Source: an uncultured Eubacteriales bacterium (lineage in GTDB: Bacteria > Bacillota > Clostridia > Oscillospirales > CAG-272). Taken from it: 55,054 bases of DNA. The stretch spans positions 1 to 55,054 of the forward strand of contig CAKSDP010000013.1 in assembly GCA_934446065.1 (NCBI GenBank), written 5' to 3'. Under the pieces are notes generated by a model. The model was not told where the DNA came from and did not search any database. It saw only the letters and a list, made by a program, of their open reading frames with translations. The stretch's first letter is position 1. Every line of letters begins with the position of its first letter. A program made the translations under genes and the position numbers. Below are positions 40,540 to 49,502 of this stretch, one piece after another.

Positions 40540-42228
40540 TCACACATTCATGATGACCGGAAGGATCATCGGCTTGCGCTTTGTCCTCTGATACAGGAAC
40601 TTTGACAGATCGTCCTTGACATTTGACTTGATCTGGTTCCACTCGATGACACCCTCGTTGAGAGTTTTCTCAAGCACGTTCTTCGCGATCGCGCGGACCT
40701 CGTCCATAAGCTCCTCAGACTCCCTGACATATACGAATCCGCGGGAAATAATGTCGGGACCGGATATGATCGTGCACTCACCGGAATCGACCGTTGCGAC
40801 GACGACGATAAGTCCGTCCTGCGCGAGATGGCGGCGGTCGCGGAGCACGATGTTTCCGACATCTCCGACGCCGTAACCGTCAACAAGCACTCTGCCGGAC
40901 GGCACGGTGCCGGCTTTCTTGCAGCTCTCTGAATCAAGCTCGAGCACCTGACCGATCTCGCACACGAAGATATCGGCGGGATCCTTGCCCATGAACTCGG
41001 CAAGCTCCTTGTGCTGCATGAGGTGACGGTATTCGCCGTGGATCGGCATGACAAACTTAGGCTTGCACAGCGCGTGCATGAGCTTTATCTCCTCCTGGCA
41101 CGCGTGACCGGAGACGTGGACCTCCGCCTCCTCGTGATACACGTTCACGCCGCGGCGGTACATCTCGTTTATGATCTTGCCCACGAGCACCTCGTTTCCG
41201 GGGATCGCGTGTGACGAGAGCACCACGAGATCATTTGACGTAAGCTCGACCATGTTGTGGTCGGAAAACGCCATGCGGTAGAGAGCGGACATCGGCTCGC
41301 CCTGGGAGCCGGTCGTGATTATCGTTATCATTTCGGCGGGATAGCGCCCGATCTCACTTATATCTATCAGAAGTCCGGCGGGGACGTTCATATAACCGAG
41401 CTTGACTGCGGCGCCGACAACGTTCAGCATACTTCTGCCGGTGACGGCGACCTTGCGTCCGAATTTGGCGCTCGTATTGATGATCTGCTGTACGCGGTGA
41501 ACGTTCGATGAAAACGTCGCGATTATTATACGCTTATCGGTGTTGCTCATGAAAATATTGTCGAGCTGACCGCCGACGCGGCGCTCCGACGGAGTATATC
41601 CGGGGCGCTCCACGTTTGTGGACTCGCACATGAGCATGAGCACGCCCTGTCTGCCGTACTCGCCGATCCTTGTGAGATCCATCATCTCGCCGTCGATCGG
41701 GGATACGTCAAGCTTGAAGTCGCCGCTGTGCATGATAACGCCGACCGGGGTCGTGATCGCGATGCAGCAGGCGTCGGCAATGGAGTGGTTGACGCGGATG
41801 AACTCTGCGGAGAACGCGCCGAGCTTTACGACGTCTCCGGCGCGAACGGTATTAAGCTTCACCTTGTCGAGCAGGCGATGCTCGGTGAGCTTGTTTTCAA
41901 GAATTCCAAGGGTCAGGCGGGTTCCGTATACCGGCACGTTTACCGAGCGGAGCACATACGGCAGAGCACCGATGTGATCCTCGTGCCCATGCGTGAGCAG
42001 TATTCCGCGCACCTTATCTATATTCTTCTCGAGATAGCTGACATCCGGTATCACGAGGTCGATGCCGAGCATATCCTCATCAGGGAATGCGAGACCGCAG
42101 TCCACAACTATAATATCATCCTCGTACTCGAGGACAGCCATATTTTTTCCGATTTCGTTCAGCCCTCCGAGCATCATTACGCGGAGCTTGCTCTGAGGTG
42201 TTTTATTCTTCTTATTGTTTCTTGCCAT
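40540..42228 (-). CDS. rnj: Ribonuclease J
   Basis: The 562 residues have the metallo-beta-lactamase/beta-CASP layout: GGLNEIGKNM, TTL-type zinc site HGHEDHIGALPY (about 80-91), HSIADACCI and HSGDFKLD, beta-CASP SGHACQEEI and PIHGEYRHL, and a C-terminal domain. It is the 5' exo- and endonuclease for mRNA decay and rRNA maturation in Firmicutes. It heads an operon with Dabb, U32, uppP and SLOG genes. A leader of about 220 bases precedes it. Confidence 0.95.
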   Translation of the reverse strand: MARNNKKNKTPQSKLRVMMLGGLNEIGKNMAVLEYEDDIIVVDCGLAFPDEDMLGIDLVIPDVSYLEKNIDKVRGILLTHGHEDHIGALPYVLRSVNVPVYGTRLTLGILENKLTEHRLLDKVKLNTVRAGDVVKLGAFSAEFIRVNHSIADACCIAITTPVGVIMHSGDFKLDVSPIDGEMMDLTRIGEYGRQGVLMLMCESTNVERPGYTPSERRVGGQLDNIFMSNTDKRIIIATFSSNVHRVQQIINTSAKFGRKVAVTGRSMLNVVGAAVKLGYMNVPAGLLIDISEIGRYPAEMITIITTGSQGEPMSALYRMAFSDHNMVELTSNDLVVLSSHAIPGNEVLVGKIINEMYRRGVNVYHEEAEVHVSGHACQEEIKLMHALCKPKFVMPIHGEYRHLMQHKELAEFMGKDPADIFVCEIGQVLELDSESCKKAGTVPSGRVLVDGYGVGDVGNIVLRDRRHLAQDGLIVVVATVDSGECTIISGPDIISRGFVYVRESEELMDEVRAIAKNVLEKTLNEGVIEWNQIKSNVKDDLSKFLYQRTKRKPMILPVIMNV

Positions 42229-42464
42229 TAATAATTCCTTTCAATACTTTTATTTTCCGTCTCGATCAGCTGGCAAAGAAGCATGGGGACAGCACAAAAA
42301 GCCCCGTCAAATTCGCGCGAAGATCTCCGAGGGCGGCGGAGAGTGCTGCGCGAAGCGTGGATCTTGCGGTGTGCCGTAATACTTGTACTCAGCTTTTCTG
42401 TTGTATATACAAATGCACGGCGGGCGCCATGCAAAAACGGACAATTTACCACGTATATATTATA
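42229..42464 (-). promoter_or_regulatory. Long leader and promoter of the RNase J operon
   Basis: A minus-strand extended -10 GGTATAAT (TATAAT at 42464-42459) with no clear -35 at normal spacing drives a leader of about 220 bases with no ORF conserved in pattern. Autoregulation of RNase J through its leader is plausible. Otherwise the gap 42229-42501 holds nothing recognisable. Confidence 0.5.
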
Positions 42465-42501
42465 CCTCAAAATCGCCGTTCTTGTATGAACGCTGTGTAA
42501 A

Positions 42502-43389
42502 TTATAGACCTGTGTTCCTTGTGAAATCGGGCGTATAGGCGGCGCTTGCCGAGTCCGCGTCCTGCATATATCCCGAGTATCCCATATCGCGCGCCGCGTC
42601 AAGGACATAATCGTACTCGAAAGATGTAACGCGGCGGCAAAGCTCGTGCATATCGCGCGGCGCAAAATCAGGCGTGTACTGCCGCATGAGGCTGAGTATC
42701 ATCTTTTCGGGAGGCACGGCATCCGCCGCAAGCTCAAGTGCACGGACGGAATCGCGCCGTCCTTCGGGAAGGACGAGATGGCGAAGTATCACGCCGCGCC
42801 GAAGGATCCCGTCATCCGAAAACACGGGATCCCCGACGAGCGAGTACATCTCGCGCAGCGCTGCCGAAGCGACCTCCGGATAGTCGGGCGCCGCCGAATA
42901 CTTTCTCGCCGCGCTCTCCGTTCCGTATTTGAAATCCGTCAGGAACACGTCCGCGCGGTTCATGTATTTTCGCACGGTTTCCGGCAGCTCATATCCGCCG
43001 ATATTGTAGACGACGGGAAGCGTCGGTGACGCCGCCTCAAGGGCGTGCTGCACCGGAACGGCAAAATGAGACGGGGTCACAAGGCTTATGCTGTGCGCGT
43101 CGGATGCAGCGAGAGACAAAAACAGCTCGCGAAGCGCATCGTCCGTGTACTCCTCGCCACCGGCGCCGCGGCTGATCTCTTTGTTCTGGCAATAGACGCA
43201 GCCGAGCGCACAACCGCAGAAGAACACCGCCGCAGACCCTCTCGTGCCGCTGATACACGGCTCCTCCCACATATGGCGCATCACCTTTGCGATGCGGACA
43301 CGCGCGCCGCAGCCGCACACGCCTGTGCCGACTATGCGGTCCGCACCGCACATTCTCGGACACAGGTCACATTTTTCAGGATAACTCAT
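42502..43389 (-). CDS. PflX-like radical SAM protein (COG1313 type)
   Basis: The start at 43389 (MSYPEKCDLCPRMCG) overlaps the FeoB-2 stop as ATGA; a longer frame to 43713 overlaps feoB by about 330 bases. The 295 residues begin with a Cys-rich piece CDLCPRMCGADR and then carry the radical SAM motif FFCGCALGCVYCQN (CX3CX2C) near residue 60-70. This pattern fits the uncharacterised PflX family, related to pyruvate-formate-lyase activases. It is the last gene of the feoA2-feoB2 operon, so its Fe-S cluster may depend on this uptake system. Confidence 0.85.
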   Translation of the reverse strand: MSYPEKCDLCPRMCGADRIVGTGVCGCGARVRIAKVMRHMWEEPCISGTRGSAAVFFCGCALGCVYCQNKEISRGAGGEEYTDDALRELFLSLAASDAHSISLVTPSHFAVPVQHALEAASPTLPVVYNIGGYELPETVRKYMNRADVFLTDFKYGTESAARKYSAAPDYPEVASAALREMYSLVGDPVFSDDGILRRGVILRHLVLPEGRRDSVRALELAADAVPPEKMILSLMRQYTPDFAPRDMHELCRRVTSFEYDYVLDAARDMGYSGYMQDADSASAAYTPDFTRNTGL

Positions 43390-45170
43390 AATAGCCTCGA
43401 TAATATCTGATATGTCACGCACGCCGCCGCATATGCAGCGCCGAGCTGTGTTACGGCGCATTTCAATGCCCGTGCCCGCCCTGCCTCGGCTGCGATAGCG
43501 GAGAGCGCTGCGGCGCACGGCACGTAAAGCAGGACGAACACCATAAGCGAATAGGCGTTTGCCGCACCGAAGCCGTCGGCCGCCATTTGCGCGGCAAGCG
43601 CGATCCTGCCCGACGCGGACGCGGGGTTGAGTACCCCGTAAGCCATAGCGATGGCAGAGACAACAAGCTCTTTTGCGGCGACCCCGCAGAAAAGCGCGAG
43701 GGATGCCTGCCATATTCCGAGTCCCGTCGGGCGAAGAAGCGGCGAGAGTGCGCCGCCGAGCAGAGCGGCGAAGCTGTCCGCAGGCGTTTTTGCAGCTCCG
43801 TCTTTGCCGAAATTAAGAAGCACCCACATCACGACAGACGAAATAAAGATCACGCCGCCAGCTTTTGCGAGAAAGTCACGAACGCGCTCCCACACGGCGA
43901 TGAGAGCATTCCTCAAGGACGGCAGGCGGTAATCTGGCAGCTCTATGAGAAGCGGCGGCGCATCAGCCTTTTCCGACATCGACGCAGCCGCTGCGGCAAA
44001 TATCACACCGATGACGTACAGCCCGATCGTCACAGCCGCCGCGTGATCGCCGCAGAACATCTGCGACAGCATAAGATAGACCGGCAGTCTCGCGCTGCAC
44101 GAGATATACGGAACAGCGACGATCGTGCGCACGCGGCCTCGGCCGTGCTCGAGCACGCGCGTCGCCATTATTGCGGGGACCGAGCAGCCAAGCCCGAGAA
44201 GAAGCGGTATCACTGCCCTGCCGGACAGTCCCGCGCACCTTGTTATCGGATCGAACAGGTACGCGGCACGCGCCATGTACCCACTGTCCTCAAGCAACGA
44301 CAGGATCAGAAAAAGTACGGCGATCGTGGGCAGAAACGACACAACTGCGCCGACACCGGAGATCACGCCGCTCACGACGAGGGAGACTGCAGCATCCGAC
44401 GCGCCGTGCGCACGAAGCCACTCCCCGACAAGCACGCCGAAGCGCTCGATTGCCTGTGCAAGCGGTAATTTTACCGCATCGCCGAGCGAAAACGCCGCAA
44501 GGAACACCACCGCCATAACGATCGCGAAGAAAGCAATTCCGATGATCGGGCGGCACAGCAACGAATCAATGCGGTCACTCACGGCGTCCGCTCGTCCGTG
44601 ATCCCTCACGGATGCACGTGCTATTTCATCCGGGTGCCGAAGCCGAATGTCGCGCCCCCGACGTGAAAGTCCGCCGCGAGCCGCAGCATCCACCGCATCA
44701 AGAAGCTCCGTTATTCCGACACGGCGTCTCGCCGAGATCGGCACTACCGGCACGCCGAGCAGGCGCGAAAGCTCTGCCGTGTCGATCACAATCCCGCGCA
44801 CACGCGCCGCGTCGATCATGTTGAGCGCGACAACGGCATTTGCTCCGCCCTCGATCACGGACACCGCGAAGCCGAGACTCCGTTCGAGATGTACAGCGTC
44901 TATCACCAGAATCGTTACGTCGGCACTGCCGCGAACGATGAAATCGCGCGTGACGCGCTCCTCATCGGTATACGGGTCGAGCGAATATGCACCCGGCAGG
45001 TCGATCGCGGTATACGCACGACCGCCGTGGACAAACGACCCTTCTTTTTTCTCCACGGTCACGCCCGGCCAATTTGCGCATTTGAGGTGAGCGTCGGTGA
45101 TCGCATTGAACAGCGTCGTCTTGCCGCAGTTCGGATTTCCGGCAAGCGCGACTGTCACCGCCCCGCTCAC
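43386..45170 (-). CDS. feoB: Ferrous iron transporter FeoB, copy 2
   Basis: The start is GTG 45170 overlapping the feoA stop (GTGA). The 594 residues have G1 GNPNCGKTTLFN (about 10-21), GVTVEKKEG, G3 DLPGAYSLDPY, G4 NMIDAARVRG, and the membrane Gate regions with LGLGCSVPAIMATR and a DUF/spacer. Gates are shorter than in copy 1. It imports Fe2+. Sequence divergence from copy 1 suggests different regulation or affinity. Confidence 0.92.
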   Translation of the reverse strand: MSGAVTVALAGNPNCGKTTLFNAITDAHLKCANWPGVTVEKKEGSFVHGGRAYTAIDLPGAYSLDPYTDEERVTRDFIVRGSADVTILVIDAVHLERSLGFAVSVIEGGANAVVALNMIDAARVRGIVIDTAELSRLLGVPVVPISARRRVGITELLDAVDAAARGGLSRRGRDIRLRHPDEIARASVRDHGRADAVSDRIDSLLCRPIIGIAFFAIVMAVVFLAAFSLGDAVKLPLAQAIERFGVLVGEWLRAHGASDAAVSLVVSGVISGVGAVVSFLPTIAVLFLILSLLEDSGYMARAAYLFDPITRCAGLSGRAVIPLLLGLGCSVPAIMATRVLEHGRGRVRTIVAVPYISCSARLPVYLMLSQMFCGDHAAAVTIGLYVIGVIFAAAAASMSEKADAPPLLIELPDYRLPSLRNALIAVWERVRDFLAKAGGVIFISSVVMWVLLNFGKDGAAKTPADSFAALLGGALSPLLRPTGLGIWQASLALFCGVAAKELVVSAIAMAYGVLNPASASGRIALAAQMAADGFGAANAYSLMVFVLLYVPCAAALSAIAAEAGRARALKCAVTQLGAAYAAACVTYQILSRLL

Positions 45171-45391
45171 GCATCGTCCTCCGCGACAACGATACTGCGG
45201 GCGATATCACGTCCGATCGCGTACCGCACCCCGCACGCCATGACGATAACATCGCCGCGTCGGCGACGGATCACGCTCATCCTCGCGCCTACCGATACGC
45301 CGAGCGCATCAAGGCGGCGTGTCACCTCCGCCGATGATCTCAGAGCCGAAACTCTCACATCGCGCCCCGGTACAACATCACACAGATCCAT
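45167..45391 (-). CDS. feoA: FeoA domain protein, copy 2
   Basis: Start 45391 (MDLCDVVPGRDV) is favoured over ATG 45409 because it leaves a standard 74-residue FeoA and has AAAGTGAG upstream. The SH3-like pattern is DVVPGRDVRVSALRSSAE, RLDALGVSVGARMSVI and the final strand VRYAIGRDIARSI. It is the partner of FeoB-2, coupled by a GTGA overlap. Confidence 0.85.
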   Translation of the reverse strand: MDLCDVVPGRDVRVSALRSSAEVTRRLDALGVSVGARMSVIRRRRGDVIVMACGVRYAIGRDIARSIVVAEDDA

Positions 45392-45430
45392 ACAAAAGCT
45401 CACTTTCATCCGGAATCTGCGGAAAATACA

Positions 45431-45465
45431 AAATCAGACGGTGCAGAGTCCCGCCCGTCTGATTT
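45431..45465 (-). terminator. Terminator or attenuator between the Cys-rich gene and feoA2
   Basis: AAATCAGACGG pairs with CCGTCTGATTT (11 bp), followed on the minus strand by TTTTGTATTTT. Read-through beyond it would reach feoA2, so the hairpin could adjust the ratio of the two transcripts. Confidence 0.75.
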
Positions 45466-45480
45466 ACAAGTATCAGATAC

Positions 45481-45756
45481 TTATTCTTCAGTGCCGTCTG
45501 CGCCGTCGTCACAGTCGCAGGTGCAGTCATCGTCGCATGTTCCGTCGCAAACGCTGCACTCCGGCTCGAAATCAGGATCGTCGCAGAAGCAGTCGTCATC
45601 GCAGAAATCGCAGTCGCCCGACTCAAATGTAACCTTGAAATGCTTCTTGAAGAACTTATAAGCGATCGCAAAAGCTGCAAGGATGAACAGAACGATGCTG
45701 ACGGTCGTGAAGATTACACGGCAAAGGCTCATACTCTTTTCTTGCTTTTTGAACAT
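45481..45756 (-). CDS. Small single-TM protein with Cys/Asp-rich tail, next to feoA2
   Basis: The 91 residues have a basic start, one TM helix (about 11-33), a basic FKKHFK hinge and a tail of about 47 residues with 10 Cys and many Asp/Glu in CDFCDDDCFCDD- and CDDDCTCDCDD-type blocks. Positive-inside topology with KKHFK after the helix suggests the tail is cytosolic. Such acidic Cys clusters can bind iron, zinc or other metal. It lies 89 bases upstream of feoA2 on the same strand, separated by a terminator, and has a promoter at 45848-45876. I do not recognise the family. ATG has CAGGAGA upstream. Confidence 0.7.
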   Translation of the reverse strand: MFKKQEKSMSLCRVIFTTVSIVLFILAAFAIAYKFFKKHFKVTFESGDCDFCDDDCFCDDPDFEPECSVCDGTCDDDCTCDCDDGADGTEE

Positions 45757-45847
45757 AATTTATCTCCTGTCTTTACGGGTGACACCCCGATTTTACATAT
45801 TATTTGATAGAGACGGCACGTTTATTCCTTCTGCCTCTCACAATTTT

Positions 45848-45876
45848 ATTATATCATGTAAAATATGCCCCGTCAA
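45848..45876 (-). promoter_or_regulatory. Promoter of the Cys/Asp-rich gene (possibly also feoA2 operon)
   Basis: On the minus strand: TTGACG (45876-45871), 17-base spacer, TATAAT (45853-45848), start near 45841. A short GGGTGTCACCC palindrome is in the leader. The rest of gap 45757-46037 holds the divergent promoter area of the next gene and nothing else identified. Confidence 0.75.
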
Positions 45877-46037
45877 GGCAGGAGTTCAAGTATTTTCCGC
45901 AGTTTTTGTTAAATTTCACCCGATTTTTCTTTGCTTTATTGCTTTTAACTCTGCATTGTGTTAACATATTGTATGCATGATGGCTGCGCGGTATTACGCG
46001 CGTCACACAACTCTGTTAATACGTTAGGGAGAAAACC

Positions 46038-46823
46038 ATGAAACTCGGAATCATAAGACCGGTAGCACCGGAATCATTCGACTACGCAAAGGAAAAGGGG
46101 CTTGATTTCATCGAGATCTGCTCGAACTACGACAACGAGACGGAAAACTTTATCGCCTCCGCCGACGATATTCTGAGAAACATCGACCGCACCGGGATAC
46201 CCGTGCTGTCCGTCGGGCGTTGGAACGCGGAGCCGCTCAAGGAAGGCAGGATCGACGAGGACGTTTTCGGCATGATCTGCCGTCAGATCGACGTCGTGGC
46301 AAAGATCGGCTGTCCCGTATTCAATCTCGGCGTAAACTACGACAATTCGCAGACGCGGTTTCGCAACTATGCGCTCGCGATCGAATATCTGCGCCGCATA
46401 GTCGAGTACGCAGGCGAAAGGAACGTCACCGCAGCGCTCTACAACTGCAGCTGGAACAACTTCATATACAGCGACCCGGCATGGGATATCATATGTGAGG
46501 AGATACCCGAGATAAAGATCAAGTACGACTGCTCGCACGCATTTGCACGCGGAGGCGACTACCTCTCCGAGATCGACAGCATCTGCGACAGGATCGCACA
46601 CATACACATAAAAGGATCCTGCAAGATCAACGGCAGATACGTTGACGATCCCCCGGCAGGGCTGGACTTCATCGAGTGGAACAAGGTGTTTGCGATCCTT
46701 TACGCGCACGGCTACGACGGAAATCTCTCGATCGAGCCTCATTCCTCGGTATGGCAGGGCGAGATGGGCGAACGCGGCATCGACTACACGATCGGCTTCA
46801 TACGTCCGAAGCTGATGAGATAA
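46038..46823 (+). CDS. Sugar phosphate isomerase/epimerase-like TIM barrel
   Basis: The 261 residues follow the xylose-isomerase/AP-endonuclease 2 fold: KGLDFIEICSNYDN, GIPVLSVGRWNAEPL, VFNLGVNYD, IKIKYDCSHAF with a metal Asp/His, RIAHIHIKGSCKINGRYVDDPP and NLSIEPHSSVWQG with the metal Glu. Typical metal ligands of sugar isomerases are kept. Substrate unknown. AGGGAG precedes the ATG. Its stop overlaps the following exporter gene as TAATG, linking sugar metabolism and transport. Confidence 0.85.
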   Translation: MKLGIIRPVAPESFDYAKEKGLDFIEICSNYDNETENFIASADDILRNIDRTGIPVLSVGRWNAEPLKEGRIDEDVFGMICRQIDVVAKIGCPVFNLGVNYDNSQTRFRNYALAIEYLRRIVEYAGERNVTAALYNCSWNNFIYSDPAWDIICEEIPEIKIKYDCSHAFARGGDYLSEIDSICDRIAHIHIKGSCKINGRYVDDPPAGLDFIEWNKVFAILYAHGYDGNLSIEPHSSVWQGEMGERGIDYTIGFIRPKLMR

Positions 46824-47761
46824 TGGGCACAAACACAAACGACAAGCCGAGCGTGTTCTCGAAAACTCCGGTGCTGTGCGCAGGTGCGCTCATCTGCTGT
46901 GCCCTGTGGGGCAGCGCCTACTCGGTGATAAAGATCGGGGCGAAGCTGTTCGGCGTTGACAGCACGCATGCGCCGTCAATGATCCTTTTTGCGGGGATAC
47001 GCTTCTTTCTCGCGGGCATACTCACGATCCTTATCGGAAACCTGATCGAACGGCGGTGGCTCGTGCTTCACCGGCACTCGGTCGGATCCGCCGTGAAGCT
47101 ATCGCTCGCGCAGACCGTCGGGCAGTACATATGCTTCTACATCGGGCTTGGCATGACATCGGCTGTACGTTCGTCTATACTCGGCGGCGCGTCGTGCTTT
47201 GTAACGATGGTGCTCGCCTGTCTCGTATTCCGATCGGAGGCTCTGACATTCCGCAAGGCGGCGGGATCGCTCATCGCATTTGCGGGAGTGGTGGTCATAA
47301 ACCTCAGCGCATCTGCCGCCGGCGGCTCACTCAAGGGAGACGTGATCCTCCTTGCGTCGTGCGTCGCCTACGCCTCCTCGATATCGCTGATGAAAAAATA
47401 CTCCGAGACGGAGGATCCCGTGACGCTCTCCGGCTATCAGTTCGTGATCGGCGGCGCCGTGATGATCGCGATCGGAATACTTCTCGGAGGCAGGATCACC
47501 GCATTCTCCGGTGCGGCGGCGGGGCTAATGCTGTACCTCGGTATGCTGTCGGCTGTCGCGTACTCGCTGTGGGGAGTGCTTCTGAAGCACAATCCCGTAT
47601 CGCGCGTATCGGTGTTCTATGCGGCGACGCCGCTTTTCGGCGTGCTCATCTCGGCGATAATCCCCGAGGAGCGCGGCACGATCCTGTCGTACACGAATCT
47701 TGCGGCGCTCGCGCTCGTCTGCATCGGTACCGCAACGGTCAACAGCGAAAAGCGCAAATAA
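46823..47761 (+). CDS. EamA/DMT family permease
   Basis: The start at 46823 (MGTNTNDKPSVF) overlaps the upstream stop; the longer frame to 46676 overlaps the isomerase gene. The 312 residues form ten predicted TM helices in two EamA repeats, with CCALWGSAYSVIK at the first and VAYSLWGVLLKHNPVSR at the second. It is a drug/metabolite transporter; substrate unknown, possibly a sugar derivative given the neighbour. Confidence 0.88.
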   Translation: MGTNTNDKPSVFSKTPVLCAGALICCALWGSAYSVIKIGAKLFGVDSTHAPSMILFAGIRFFLAGILTILIGNLIERRWLVLHRHSVGSAVKLSLAQTVGQYICFYIGLGMTSAVRSSILGGASCFVTMVLACLVFRSEALTFRKAAGSLIAFAGVVVINLSASAAGGSLKGDVILLASCVAYASSISLMKKYSETEDPVTLSGYQFVIGGAVMIAIGILLGGRITAFSGAAAGLMLYLGMLSAVAYSLWGVLLKHNPVSRVSVFYAATPLFGVLISAIIPEERGTILSYTNLAALALVCIGTATVNSEKRK

Positions 47762-47879
47762 GCCTTGCCGCCCGAACGGGTACACAGGTTTTGAAAAGCT
47801 GTCTTTGCGGCTGCATGACCGCGATAGTTTACGACCGGTCAAGACATCCCCGGTCGGGGACGCGGAATACAGATCATAT

Positions 47880-47916
47880 AAAAAGCATAGCTTCTCCGGG
47901 AGAAGCTATGCTTTTT
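47880..47916. terminator. Bidirectional terminator between DMT permease and murD
   Basis: AAAAGCATAGCTTCT pairs perfectly with its complement around CCGGG and ends in TTTTT. It serves convergent genes. Confidence 0.88.
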
Positions 47917-47921
47917 CGTTA

Positions 47922-49343
47922 TTATATCTCTTTGCGGACGATCTCGCGGAAGCGCTCGCCGCGCTCCTCGAAATTCTTGAACGCATCAAAGCTCGCGCAG
48001 GCGGGCGAGAGCAGCACCACTCTCTGTCTGCCGGAATCCGGGTAAGCCGCAGCCTGCTCTGACGCGAGCAGCACGGCTTTCTTGAAATCAGGCTCGCGCA
48101 GGAGCCTTATTCCGGATGTCTCAAACCTCTCGTTCTTGTGCATTGCCGTCTCGATCTTGTCTGCGGTAGCGCCGGTCAGCACGACGGTGCGGACTGCGTC
48201 GCTGTCGGCGACAGCCTCTGCGAGCGGCTCAAACGGGATCTTTTTGTCGTATCCGCCGCAGATCAGGAAAATATCGCGTCCCGGCAGAGCGGATAGCGCA
48301 GCTGCGGTCCTCGTAGGGGACGAGTCGATCGAGCTGTTGTAATATTTGACCCCGCCGCACTCGCGGACAAGCTCAAGCCTGTGCTGAACACCGCCGAATG
48401 TGCGCGCAATATCGCATATACCTTTGGCGGAGACGATACCGAGTGTTGCGCCGATCGCAGCCATATAGTTTTCGGCATTGTGCAGTCCCGGCAAAAGGAT
48501 ATCGGACATGGGCAGTATCTGCTCCGGATCTCCGCCGTGGCGGTGGAGCGTTATGACGCCGTTTTCGGGGAATATTGCCATATCCTTTTCGGGGAAATCG
48601 GGAATGGGATCACGCGAAAACCAAACGACGGGCATTTCGCATTTCATACCGAGCGCACGTGTGACATCGCAGCCGTAGTTCAGCACCGCGCGGCGGCAAT
48701 GGCGGAGCACTCGCGCCTTGGCGGCGATGTACTCATCCATACCGGTATGCCAGTTAAGGTGATTCGGAGAAATGTTCGTGATGATCGCGGCTTCGCACTC
48801 AAAATCGGCGTCCATAAGCTGAAAGCTCGACGTTTCGACCGCCGCAGCATCGGATGCGCTCATCTCGTCTATGCGGTGGAGCAGCGGCTCGCCGATATTT
48901 CCGCCGAGAAAGGCGTGACCGCCGGACTTTGCAAGTCCGCGCGCAAGGAGCATTGACGTTATGGTTGTTGTAGTTGACTTGCCGTCGCTGCCTGTCACGG
49001 CGTAGATTTTCGCCGGGCTCTCTCTGAGGAAAAGCCCGATCTCCGTCGTGATCACGCTTCCGCGTGTGCGCGCCTCCTCAAACGCCGGAATATCCGGGCG
49101 TATTCCCGGTGAACGGACGATAAGCTCCTCCGTCAGTGAGTCGAGATATCCCTCTCCGAGGACGAGCTTCGCACCGACGCTCTCGAAAGCCTTGCACCGC
49201 TCCTCACCGATATCCTCGCGTGACTTCATATCGCGCACACTGACGACGGCGCCGCGCTCCGCAAAGAATTTTGCGAGCGGCGTATTTGACACGCCCGCGC
49301 CGATCAGGGCAACAGTCTTACCGCTGAATTTATCACAAATCAT
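47922..49343 (-). CDS. murD: UDP-N-acetylmuramoylalanine-D-glutamate ligase
   Basis: The start at 49343 (MICDKFSGKTVALIG) has GAGG upstream; the extra frame to 49493 is not part of the family. The 473 residues have the Rossmann-like start ALIGAGVSNTPLAKFF, the ATP loop VTGSDGKSTTTT (about 120-131), the central NISPNHLNWHTGMDEY and the C-terminal CGGYDKKIPFE. It adds D-Glu to UDP-MurNAc-L-Ala in peptidoglycan synthesis. Confidence 0.94.
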   Translation of the reverse strand: MICDKFSGKTVALIGAGVSNTPLAKFFAERGAVVSVRDMKSREDIGEERCKAFESVGAKLVLGEGYLDSLTEELIVRSPGIRPDIPAFEEARTRGSVITTEIGLFLRESPAKIYAVTGSDGKSTTTTITSMLLARGLAKSGGHAFLGGNIGEPLLHRIDEMSASDAAAVETSSFQLMDADFECEAAIITNISPNHLNWHTGMDEYIAAKARVLRHCRRAVLNYGCDVTRALGMKCEMPVVWFSRDPIPDFPEKDMAIFPENGVITLHRHGGDPEQILPMSDILLPGLHNAENYMAAIGATLGIVSAKGICDIARTFGGVQHRLELVRECGGVKYYNSSIDSSPTRTAAALSALPGRDIFLICGGYDKKIPFEPLAEAVADSDAVRTVVLTGATADKIETAMHKNERFETSGIRLLREPDFKKAVLLASEQAAAYPDSGRQRVVLLSPACASFDAFKNFEERGERFREIVRKEI

Positions 49344-49502
49344 GTTATTCCTCGATCCAAGAATTACTTTATGTAAATTATATATCACCGAAGCATTTTT
49401 GTAAAGGCAAATATTGCACGAACATCGGCTGTCTTTGTCAAAAACGGCAAGTGAAAAGGGAGCAGCGATACACGCCACTCCCACGATATTCATTTTGCAG
49501 GT

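Noticed and set aside
42502..43713. Longer start for the PflX-like gene at 43713
   Set aside because: The extra 108 residues overlap feoB2 and are Arg/Cys-rich shadow sequence; the ATGA junction at 43389 fits the family.
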